A DNA stretch of 64,000 bases from assembly GCF_029714325.1 (NCBI RefSeq), contig NZ_CP121666.1, positions 7,409,001 through 7,473,000 on the forward strand, written 5' to 3'. The position numbers and the translations under genes are program-made. This DNA comes from Bradyrhizobium sp. CB1717 (GTDB lineage: Bacteria > Pseudomonadota > Alphaproteobacteria > Rhizobiales > Xanthobacteraceae). Shown one piece after another: positions 35,556 to 43,478 of this stretch. The first letter of the stretch is position 1, and each line of letters starts with the position of its first letter. Below the pieces are notes generated by a model, which was given only the letters and a program-made list of their open reading frames with translations, ran no database searches and had not been told where the DNA came from.

Positions 35556-36752
35556 AGCGGCCTCGCCACCGACGGCTACCTCGCGCTGACAACCGCCACG
35601 CCCGACGTGGTGATGATCGGACGAATGGACGAAGGCATGAGCCACTTGATCCTGCTCGCTGTACCTCTCTTCGTCTTCCTCGGCCTTCTGATCGAGATGA
35701 CGGGCATGGCACGAGCCATGGTCGGGTTCCTGGCGAGCCTCTTAGGTCACGTCCGTGGCGGTCTGCATTACGTGCTGGTCGGTGCGATGTACCTGGTTTC
35801 GGGCATTTCCGAGTCCAAGGCGGCGGATATGGCTGCGGTGGCTCCTGTGTTGTTTCCCGAGATGCGGCAGAGAGGAGCAAAGCCATGCGATCTCGTTGCG
35901 CTCCTTGCCGCGACGGGGGCACAGACGGAGACGATTCCCCCGTCACTGGTTCTGATCACGATCGGCTCGGTGACGGGCGTGTCGATCTCGGCACTGTTCA
36001 CCGGCGGATTGCTTCCGGGCGTGGTGCTCGCGATGATGCTTGCGGCGGTCGTGTGGTGGCGATACCGCCGCGAGGACCTGTCGCACGTCAAAAGGGCGGC
36101 GGGGTGGGAGATCGGCCGCGCCTTTGTCATCGCGATACCCGCGATCGCCTTGCCGTTCGTGATCCGGACCGCCGTCGTCGAAGGCGGCGCGACCGCAACG
36201 GAGGTCTCAACCATCGGCATCCTGTACTCGGTCTGCGCGGGTCTCTTGATCTATCGGCAGTTCGACTGGCGCCGGATCTATCCGATGCTGGTCGAGACGG
36301 CCTCGCTGTCAGGGGCGATCCTGCTCATCATCGGCGCGGCGACGGGCATGGCAGGGGCGCTGACCCAGTCGGGATTTTCTGCCTCTCTCGCCAAGTTCAT
36401 GACCAGCCTTCCCGGCGGCGTGCCCGTCTTCCTGGCTGTGACGATCGTGACTTTCGTGATGCTGGGCAGCGTACTGGAAGGGATCCCGGCCATCGTCCTG
36501 TTCGGTCCGCTGCTGTTCCCGATCGCGCGGCAGGTCGGGGTGCACGTTGTTCACTATGCGATGGTGGTCGTTCTCGCGATGGGCATTGGTCTGTTCGCGC
36601 CGCCGTTCGGCGTCGGTTACTACGCGGCCTGCGCTATCAGTCGGATCAACCCGGACGAGGGCATGAAGCCGATCGTGGGCTACATGATTGCGCTCTTGAT
36701 CGGCACGCTCATCGTCGCCGCGGTACCCTGGCTGTCGATCGGCTTCCTTTGA
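35556..36752 (+). pseudogene. TRAP transporter large permease (DctM type), 5' truncated and fused in frame
   Basis: About 398 residues with many membrane segments. They include [20 protein letters not shown], the [20 protein letters not shown] segment and [20 protein letters not shown], typical of DctM-like permeases that import carboxylates with a TRAP receptor. The first membrane segments expected before [10 protein letters not shown] are missing. The frame is continuous with the pyruvate-kinase fragment from 35274, so the whole could be translated as a chimera from a start such as GTG 35277. No DctP or DctQ gene is nearby. Confidence 0.8.
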
Positions 36753-36759
36753 GCTGGAC

Positions 36760-36783
36760 GCCTCGCGGACAAAACCGCGAGGC
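36760..36783. terminator. Perfect 9-bp hairpin between convergent genes
   Basis: GCCTCGCGG, loop ACAAAA, CCGCGAGGC. It starts eight bases after the permease stop and ends seven bases before the SMP-30 stop on the other strand. There is no clear T-run, so it may act as a bidirectional attenuator or depend on Rho. Confidence 0.55.
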
Positions 36784-36789
36784 TCCGCG

Positions 36790-37330
36790 TCAGGCGAATT
36801 TAGGCAGGTACAGCGGCAGACCTTCGCAGGGCATATCGATCTCCTCGACCTGGCCCTTGCCGACTTCGGTGACGCGCAGCTTCCTGCCCTCGAGCGTGAA
36901 GGCGCAATTCGTCGGCTGCGGTCCATCCAGCATCAGCCGGTCGACCACTTCGCCCCGGCGGTCCAGTACCGTGACGTTCTTCTGGTTGTAGACCGTGCAA
37001 TACAGCCGGCCGTCCCTGCCAAAGGCCATTCCATCTGGCCCTTTGAAATCGGGATTGGCATCGGGTTGCAGGACGTTGCCGAAGACCACGCGTTTCGGCG
37101 CAGCCTCGGCGAGCACGTCATTAGAAGCCACGGAAGTAGAGGTCCGGCGAGCCATCACGCAGCCGGCCGGCCCTCGATCGGGTTGAGGTCGTCCACCAGG
37201 AACAGGAAGACGTCGCGATCGGACGCGTAGAGCGTCGTCGTATCCTGGCTGATGTCAACATGCGGATTATAGACGCCGGTCGACCAGTCGAGTATACACC
37301 GGCTGCCGCGTGGACCGTAAGCAGGCATCG
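36790..37330 (-). pseudogene. SMP-30/gluconolactonase-family gene, frameshifted
   Basis: Two overlapping minus-strand pieces. The 3' piece reads DFKGPDGMAFGRDGRLYCTV, QKNVTVLDRRGEVVDRL and ends YLPKFA, which matches the C-terminal blades of an SMP-30 beta-propeller lactonase. The 5' piece reads VYNPHVDISQDTTTLYASDR and ends at a stop near 37155. A frame change and the missing N-terminus make it a pseudogene. No gene is seen in 37331-37603. Confidence 0.7.
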
Positions 37331-37603
37331 CCCACACTCTTCCGAGCATCATTACCACGATGCGCGTTTGACAGCCTACTAGCTAAACCTCTCATGAAGC
37401 TGACCAGAACCTTTTGGGGCGATGGAACGACCCGAAGAAGCGCGTCCAGTCAGATCCCCAGAATACAACGGGATGATGGCACAGCTTTCAGCTATGGCCT
37501 CGAGATTGGCGAGCGCTGATGACGGGGGAGCCGTGTCTCTCAGATCGTCGACCGGAAGAAACAAATGAGTGGGCTGCCCCGTAAATCGTAGAATGATTTC
37601 CCT

Positions 37604-38110
37604 TTAATCGCAGACTAGGTCGAAATTGATGTGTCTTATCCCATGCTGGCGTAGGCTCTCGACGGCCGAAGCCGTCAGTTCCTCGCTCTGCACGCGGTTG
37701 ACAGACCTTTGAACCACCGGATCGAAGTTCTGCACGCCGATGCTCGCGCGGCCGACGCCGGCCGCTTGCAACGCTTCGACCATCTCGGCCGTGAGTCCAC
37801 GCGGATCAATCTCTATGGCGATGGTAGTTGACTTGCTGAACTCAATGCGGTGGCGCAGAAGCTCCATCAAAGCGAGAAAATCGCTGGGTGCAATGGTGGT
37901 CGGCGTGCCACCGCCGAAATGCACGCGCTCACCGGCAGAGCGCGCGCCACTTGCTCTGCGACCAAACCTATCTCGTCCGGCAATACTGCGAGATGGTTGC
38001 GAACCCGTCACTTGCTGCGAGTAAGGCTCGTATGGAAGCCGCAATACCAACATATAGAGCGACAGAACGGAACGTCGCCGCAACATTGAATCTCTTCCGC
38101 AAGAGAGTTT
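37604..38110 (-). pseudogene. HemN/HemW-like radical SAM coproporphyrinogen oxidase fragment
   Basis: One frame near 38075-38040 keeps an intact radical SAM cluster motif, VPFCRSICWYCGFHT (CxxxCxxC), then meets TGA at 38010-38008. After a frame change the gene continues with ERVHFGGGTPTTIAPSDFLA, IEIDPRGLTAEMVEALQAAG, RASIGVQNFDPVVQRSVNR and GIRHINFDLV, all HemN signatures, and stops at 37604. The C-terminal half of the enzyme is missing. The protein would have oxidised coproporphyrinogen III without oxygen in haem synthesis. Positions 38111-38342 hold no gene that I recognise. Confidence 0.82.
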
Positions 38111-38342
38111 GCGGACCCGCGAGGTCCAGCGCGTAAGCAGCAGTCGCACGTGAGCCGTGAGCAAGAGCCGGAAGGCGCTTGGCGTCCCTCGTGATTTGTC
38201 CGCGCTGGGTCGGTTCATCAGGTGCCGCCGCAGCCACGGAAAGCTCAGAGGCGTGCGGTTCATCACCTTCAACCTTCAGACGGCGCTGAGAGCAGGACCT
38301 GCGACCACGTCTCAAATGGGCACACTCTGCTGAAACGCGCGT

Positions 38343-39476
38343 CTAGAGGTTCGCATGCAAATTATCCAAGCGATCGAACCCGCGCTCGATGAGAGACATT
38401 GGAAGATAGCTGAAACACAAGCGGACGTGACGGCCACTTCGTGGGCCATAGTTCCGACCATTTATAAGGTGCACGTCGTGCTCGTGGCTTGCAGCTTCAA
38501 TAAACCTCTCCGGATCCGTACCCGCGGTAAGCCGAACCCAGAACGAGAAGCCCCCGCTTGGTACCCTGTACCCCGGCTCGCAAATCCGGCTTCGCTGCAA
38601 CAACCTATGTACGCCGTCACGCTTCGCTCGGTAGTGCTCGCGCAAGCGTGCTATGTGCGAGTCGAGCGCGCTCGATTGCAACAATCCCAAAACGACATTA
38701 CTGAGAACGGGACTTACGCCACCGTCGCGTTTGAGGTGTGCAAGCCCGTTGATGATGTCAGACTCCGCAAGCACCCAGCCCACCCGAAGTCCCGGTCCGG
38801 CAATTTTTGAGATGCTATGGACATTGACCACGTTGTTGCCCGGCGCCAACCAATGCGCTGGACCGTTATAAGGCAACTCAGAATACACAAGATCCTGCAC
38901 CAAGAGAGCGCCACTGCGGGCTAGCAGTGCCGCCAGTTTGGCCACATAGTCGTACGACATCTGGTGCCCGGTTGGATTATGAAATGCCGGCATCGTGTAA
39001 AAAAGCTTCACCCGGGTGCTGGTCTGCAGGATTGCCTCCACCTCGTTCAGATCCACACCCTCTGCGGCCATACCTAGCTGGACCACGGTTGCGCCCGCGA
39101 TCGAAAACATACGCAGTGCACCCAAGTAAGAGGGGTCCTCCGTCAGGACCACGTCACCGCCGTCAATCCAGCCATCGGCAAGCAATTGCAGGGCCTGTGA
39201 AGCTCCTCCCGTCAGCATAACTTGGTCACGCCCCACACCGTACCTCAGTGCCAGCTTTGTACGAAGTTCGGGCAAGCCCGCCGAATCCGTATACTGCGGC
39301 AGATCGGCGGGAGCCACGCCTGTCCGTCCGTCGAACGCGTCAGGCCACGGCAGTTCTGCGAACATTACCGGGTCGGGCAGCGCGTAACCGAAATTGATAC
39401 CCTTCCTCGCACTTGAGGCGTCGAACGGCGCAAAACCTCGAGCGAGAGCGCTCCGTTTTGAAATGCGCATATTCAT
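38343..39476 (-). CDS. PLP-dependent aminotransferase (fold type I, LysN/MocR-like)
   Basis: A 377-residue class I/II aminotransferase. Features include LPQYTDSAGLPELRTKLALR, the cofactor region MLTGGASQALQLLADGW, YTMPAFHNPTGHQMSYD (PTGH site), and the PLP-binding Lys in VHSISKIAGPGLRVGWVLAE. It resembles 2-aminoadipate aminotransferases and the aminotransferase domain of MocR proteins, without a helix-turn-helix. It is the last gene of the biosynthetic region, 40 bp after the MetRS-like gene in the same direction. A role on a lysine-derived intermediate is a reasonable inference. ATG 39476 or 39470 is the start. Confidence 0.85.
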   Translation of the reverse strand: MNMRISKRSALARGFAPFDASSARKGINFGYALPDPVMFAELPWPDAFDGRTGVAPADLPQYTDSAGLPELRTKLALRYGVGRDQVMLTGGASQALQLLADGWIDGGDVVLTEDPSYLGALRMFSIAGATVVQLGMAAEGVDLNEVEAILQTSTRVKLFYTMPAFHNPTGHQMSYDYVAKLAALLARSGALLVQDLVYSELPYNGPAHWLAPGNNVVNVHSISKIAGPGLRVGWVLAESDIINGLAHLKRDGGVSPVLSNVVLGLLQSSALDSHIARLREHYRAKRDGVHRLLQRSRICEPGYRVPSGGFSFWVRLTAGTDPERFIEAASHEHDVHLINGRNYGPRSGRHVRLCFSYLPMSLIERGFDRLDNLHANL

Positions 39477-39516
39477 GGCTTCGTCATTCGGACCTTCATG
39501 ATTGTCAAATTTTTCC

Positions 39517-41073
39517 TTAGCGAAAGCGCTTTTTTGTACTCAAGGCAAAGCTTGCAGGTATTGGCGCGCCAAAACGGGGCAGGTCCACCGACGCTTTTGG
39601 CTGGGCTGCTACAGCTGACCTCTCGAGGGACGGCGCCCACGCCTCGCCAAAGTAGTTCCGGCCGTAGCCCATCGCGAGCTCAGGTATTACGGGATAGAGT
39701 AAGCTCAGGAACAGCGAGATCTGGACAGAATTCCATGTCCCATTTTCTGCATTTTCGAAGGCAACTAGCTCGAAATACCTGTCGATGATATCAAGGGCGT
39801 CCCAGAAGCGAAGGGCGGTGACCGCGGCGGCGTAATCATCAGCGAAGCGGCGGCATTTCGGGGAGAGTTCGGTGCTCTCTGCGGTGCCTGCGCTTTCTGC
39901 ATATCGCCGTAACGCATCCTCCCAGACCCGAATGCGTGAGGCTGCCGACATGAGCACATCGAGATCGAAATGGTTTGCGTCGGTTCCAAACGGCTTGGCC
40001 ACCCGTGCCAGCGCATAACGGAGTACGTTTGGGCCCACCGCGCGCGCCACCTCATCGGCCCAAAGAGCATGATCACGACTGGTAGAAAACTTCTCGCCCT
40101 CAAGCTTGTAGAAATCTTGGACGGAGTTGTTTTTTGGAATTGGATAACCGCGCGCGAGCTGAGCGCCCGCCACACCCAGCGTGTAATAGAAGCGATTATC
40201 TTGTCCCATGAAGAAGAGAAGCTCGCTGTTCTCGTCGTGCAACGTCGCGTTCGCGTCCAGACCTGAGCGGGCGCATAGCTCGCGAATTCCGGTGTCGAAG
40301 CACCAGAGGCCCTCAAACCATGTAAGCAGCGTTTGGCCGGCTAGAGAATCAGGCTCTTTGATCTCCACTCCGTGCTTAAAATGGCGGGTCATCGGCAAGC
40401 CACCGACTTCGCGGCGTAGCCAAGCACGCGCCTTGGAGCGTATCGGCTCGGACCATGCGCTCTCTCCAATGGCTTCGTCTAGTTGGCCAGCGAGACGTGG
40501 CATGTCGAACATGGCCTGCGCGATGGGTCTTAGCACAAGATCGCGGCCACAGCTTGCGTGCCGCGCTTCACGGATGGTGTCGTGCTGAAGAGCCAACCCA
40601 CAGTTCTCACACAGGTTGCTATCGCAAGGCGATGAGCAAGCCGGGCATCGACCAGTTGCAAGCGAGTCCGCAACGAGCTCACTGCAATGTTCGCAATACA
40701 GTTGGACGCCCGGCCGCACGCCGACGTAGCCGGCCACTTGCAGCTCGCTAAATATCGCTAGCGCATTTTCCTTGTGAATTGCGCTAGACGTTCGCACGAA
40801 CACATCAGGCGTGATTTGCACGGCGCGCAGACACTCCAAGATCTGCTGAACATATTGTTCTGCGACCTCGCCAAAGGATCGGCCGAGCCTTCGTGCCGCT
40901 TCGAGCGTATGTGTGCCGTGCTCGTCCGAGCCAGTGATGTAGTAGGCCCGATGGCCAGCCATGCGTTGAAAGCGAACGAAAATATCCGCGAGTAAATACA
41001 CACCGCCGATGTGGCCGAGATGTAGTTTGCCGTTAGGACAAGGCGGCGCGGGACAGACAAAATAGGTGCGCAC
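39517..41073 (-). CDS. MetRS-like protein, probable adenylating half of a split hydrazine synthetase
   Basis: A class I aminoacyl-tRNA synthetase-like protein of about 518 residues. The HIGH motif is PNGKLHLGHIGG (HLGH at residues 18-21), the KMSKS motif is degenerate (EGEKFSTSRD, about residue 326), and a double zinc knuckle lies near residues 120-155 (YCEHCSELVADSL, RCPACSS, NLCENCGLAL). Start GTG 41073 lies one base after the cupin stop, giving TGA-C-GTG and tight translational coupling. A housekeeping MetRS would not be encoded this way. In known hydrazine synthetases a cupin domain is fused to a MetRS-like domain that activates glycine or another amino acid and esterifies an N-hydroxylated lysine. 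The same function is inferred here. A resistance-type MetRS is the main alternative. Confidence 0.85.
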   Translation of the reverse strand: MRTYFVCPAPPCPNGKLHLGHIGGVYLLADIFVRFQRMAGHRAYYITGSDEHGTHTLEAARRLGRSFGEVAEQYVQQILECLRAVQITPDVFVRTSSAIHKENALAIFSELQVAGYVGVRPGVQLYCEHCSELVADSLATGRCPACSSPCDSNLCENCGLALQHDTIREARHASCGRDLVLRPIAQAMFDMPRLAGQLDEAIGESAWSEPIRSKARAWLRREVGGLPMTRHFKHGVEIKEPDSLAGQTLLTWFEGLWCFDTGIRELCARSGLDANATLHDENSELLFFMGQDNRFYYTLGVAGAQLARGYPIPKNNSVQDFYKLEGEKFSTSRDHALWADEVARAVGPNVLRYALARVAKPFGTDANHFDLDVLMSAASRIRVWEDALRRYAESAGTAESTELSPKCRRFADDYAAAVTALRFWDALDIIDRYFELVAFENAENGTWNSVQISLFLSLLYPVIPELAMGYGRNYFGEAWAPSLERSAVAAQPKASVDLPRFGAPIPASFALSTKKRFR

Positions 41074-41074
41074 G

Positions 41075-41404
41075 TCAATCCCACCAGATCGAGATAAATT
41101 TGAGAGCGCTGTCTTGGCTGATATTGCGGATAGTGTGCGTCTGGTGTGGCGACATGTAACACAAGGTCGTTTCGCTGACATCGCGGACCTGACCGTCGAC
41201 TTCGAATTCTCCCCGTCCAGAGATCAGCAGCCACAGTTCGTGCTCCTGATGATCGTGCGGGTCGACCGCATCGCCTGGAGCGAGTTCCACGATTGAAGCG
41301 CCAAATGCTGGGCTGATCCCCTCCGGGAGATGCTCCAAAAGGCGCCAGACCAGAACGCCGTATTCGGTTCGCATTAGAGAATGGTCGGCCCGCATCGTGT
41401 ACAC
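41075..41404 (-). CDS. Cupin protein, probable N-N bond-forming half of a split hydrazine synthetase
   Basis: A 109-residue single cupin. Motif 1 matches G(X)5HXH(X)3E(X)6G exactly in GDAVDPHDHQEHELWLLISG. Motif 2 is MSPHQTHTIRN with the expected His and Asn. Metal binding through two His, one Glu and one His is therefore intact. In fused hydrazine synthetases the zinc-binding cupin domain rearranges an aminoacyl ester of N-hydroxylysine to form the N-N bond. Here the same part is a separate gene immediately before the MetRS-like gene, in the same order as in the fusion. It follows the PhyH gene by 24 bp. Confidence 0.85.
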   Translation of the reverse strand: MYTMRADHSLMRTEYGVLVWRLLEHLPEGISPAFGASIVELAPGDAVDPHDHQEHELWLLISGRGEFEVDGQVRDVSETTLCYMSPHQTHTIRNISQDSALKFISIWWD

Positions 41405-41428
41405 GCTGGTCTTCCTCGGACGTGGCTA

Positions 41429-42208
41429 TCAATTGCGATAGAATATGCCATTGGGACGCTTTAGGTTTTCAAGATCCGCCACAGCGTCCTCTGGTGGGTT
41501 GTAGGCGCGCTTCATGCGGTTGTATTCGGCGCGCGTCGGACCGCCAGTGGATGCGCGCTGGAATACCAAGTGAATCGCGCGGCGCGACCGATCGCTCTTG
41601 TTTGGCAAGGAGTAATGGGGCGCATAATCGTCGAAAATCAAAACGTCGCCAGCTTTCAATCGCACCGGCTCCCATGTGAAGGTCTCGGCGATCTCTGGGG
41701 AAAGCACGCCGCCAGCATCCATCGGGAACATTCCTTCCTTGTGGCGAGCTGGCGTGAAGAACAGCCCACCGTTACCCGGGTCGGAGCCGTCCACGGCAAT
41801 TGATGCAATTGCGTGGACCATGCGTTCGGGTATCTTGTGGGGGACATGATAAATGTCCTGATGAGGGCGGTATCCGCCGCTGTCCGGATACTTGAAGATC
41901 AGGAGTTCCTTCAACATCCGTGTCTTCTCATTCAAGAGTGTCTCGACCGCCGTACGAATGCGGCCATCTGCTAGAAGCGCCTCCCGTAGAGGGGCATGGT
42001 AGTCTAAGAAGTTCTCGGCCTTGGAGATAAGCTTCCGGCTGTCACTCGTCTTCTCGAACCACAACATCCACTTGTCGGAGCTTACATCCCAACGTGCAAC
42101 TTCCTCAACGTAACGAGAAATCTTGTCGCGGGTGGCTGGATTGAAGAACTTTGCCAATCGAAGATATCCATCGTGGTGCCATTTCGATTGTTGCGCCTCA
42201 GTCAGCAT
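41429..42208 (-). CDS. Phytanoyl-CoA dioxygenase (PhyH)-family Fe(II)/2-oxoglutarate oxygenase
   Basis: A 259-residue PhyH-family oxygenase with the iron ligands HxD in GGYRPHQDIYHVPH and distal His in FDDYAPHYSLPNKSD, and a 2-oxoglutarate-binding Arg in RSRRAIHLVFQRA. Such enzymes hydroxylate, desaturate or cleave C-H bonds on free or carrier-bound amino acids. The start overlaps the end of the MFS gene by 11 bases. In this cluster it may tailor the hydrazine, cleave the lysine-derived side chain, or hydroxylate the peptide; the sequence does not decide. Confidence 0.9.
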   Translation of the reverse strand: MLTEAQQSKWHHDGYLRLAKFFNPATRDKISRYVEEVARWDVSSDKWMLWFEKTSDSRKLISKAENFLDYHAPLREALLADGRIRTAVETLLNEKTRMLKELLIFKYPDSGGYRPHQDIYHVPHKIPERMVHAIASIAVDGSDPGNGGLFFTPARHKEGMFPMDAGGVLSPEIAETFTWEPVRLKAGDVLIFDDYAPHYSLPNKSDRSRRAIHLVFQRASTGGPTRAEYNRMKRAYNPPEDAVADLENLKRPNGIFYRN

Positions 42209-43478
42209 GTGTGAGCTCCTTCCTAAGATGAGATGGATCGGTTGTGCTTTGTTCGAGGCGGGTTGCTAGCACTGCATTTAGAGCGGTCGCGCCCAATAAG
42301 CTCAGCAACATCACGTCAGGGCCGAATCCAAGGACCAGCTGCCCTCCGACCATGGGAAAGCCGAAGAGACCGAGGAAGTATGCGAGGGTAAAGATCTGCG
42401 AGGTCGTGGGCACGGAGACGCCGTGCTCGCCGGCGAGATTGACCGCTATCGTGTTCAAGGTTGAATAACTTAACCCGTAGCCGGCGGCAAAAAGGACGGT
42501 AGCTACGAAATGGAGCGAGGTGCTGCCACTGTTGAGAAGGAACAGCACCAGGGACGCAGCGGTCATTAGGATGAGAGCGAACGCCAGTCGGCGTAACGGC
42601 AGGCTGCCTATGAGGTGAGCGACTGAGAAGCGCAGCACCACACTCGTTGCAGTAAAAACGAGAAAGAACAGATCGGAATTCAAGTGATGAGATGCGGAAT
42701 ACGCACTCTGATATGTGGACAGCCCCGCGAATATGCAGGCTGAAATCGCAATCATGGCGACGGGGAGTGCCGTGCATTTCTGAAGGAGTGTCGTTGTAGC
42801 GGCTAGTGTAATTGCGATATCGGGCATAGCCAGGGCCGATAGCCTCGACATCGCGCGTCTAGTAAGGTCTACGCAGGCGGCGGCGAGCAGGCACGCAATC
42901 GCAAGCACGGTGTAGATCGTGGCCAACGAACCAGTGTATCTTGCGAGCAAGTGACCAAGTGGGGCAGCTAGGCCAAGCCCAGCCATTTGTGACCCCGATA
43001 AAAACGTCAAATACTGAATACGTGCCGACGGCCGCAGATGGCGGATGAGCTGCAGCGGCGCCAGAATGAAGAACACGGACCAAGCAGCGCCCACCAGGAG
43101 TCCTCCACCATACGCTGCTCGCGTATCGATGGTAGCGCCGGCAAAGGCCAGCATGGCTAACGCCATAAACAGCGATGCGACGGCCAACGTTGGTAATAGG
43201 CCTATCCGCTTTGACAGCCACCCTGCCAAGTAACAGCAAATGAGAGTCGTAGCCATGCCACTGGAAATGATATGACCCGCGGCACGACTGTCCGTTTCAA
43301 GCGCATCCATGTAGTCCGGCAATAGAAAACTAGTGCCGTAAGCTGCTGCTACGACAATGGAAGCAATCAAAAATGGAACAAAGGCGCGGTAGTCGAGCGT
43401 GCTTGGAAGCAGCTCGGCGGTGATGACCGTTCCATCCGCGATGCGGCCTCGCAGCGGCGAGGCAGAGCCACCGTTCAT
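42198..43478 (-). CDS. MFS transporter, probable product exporter
   Basis: A 426-residue membrane protein with twelve predicted hydrophobic segments. It includes RAFVPFLIASIVVAAAYGTS as segment 1, a basic inter-helix loop LAGWLSKRIGLLPTLAVASL between segments 2 and 3, and ALNAVLATRLEQS at the C-terminus. It belongs to the major facilitator superfamily. Its position, overlapping the N-monooxygenase stop (ATGA, 43475-43478) and the PhyH start, suggests export of the cluster product or self-protection. No TonB receptor or other siderophore uptake gene is present. Confidence 0.88.
   Translation of the reverse strand: MNGGSASPLRGRIADGTVITAELLPSTLDYRAFVPFLIASIVVAAAYGTSFLLPDYMDALETDSRAAGHIISSGMATTLICCYLAGWLSKRIGLLPTLAVASLFMALAMLAFAGATIDTRAAYGGGLLVGAAWSVFFILAPLQLIRHLRPSARIQYLTFLSGSQMAGLGLAAPLGHLLARYTGSLATIYTVLAIACLLAAACVDLTRRAMSRLSALAMPDIAITLAATTTLLQKCTALPVAMIAISACIFAGLSTYQSAYSASHHLNSDLFFLVFTATSVVLRFSVAHLIGSLPLRRLAFALILMTAASLVLFLLNSGSTSLHFVATVLFAAGYGLSYSTLNTIAVNLAGEHGVSVPTTSQIFTLAYFLGLFGFPMVGGQLVLGFGPDVMLLSLLGATALNAVLATRLEQSTTDPSHLRKELTHAD

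Noticed and set aside
39517..41073. Housekeeping methionyl-tRNA synthetase (metG)
   Set aside because: It is translationally coupled to a cupin inside a tailoring operon, has a degenerate KMSKS motif (KFSTS), and its combination with an N-hydroxylase matches hydrazine synthetases. A resistance MetRS is not fully excluded.
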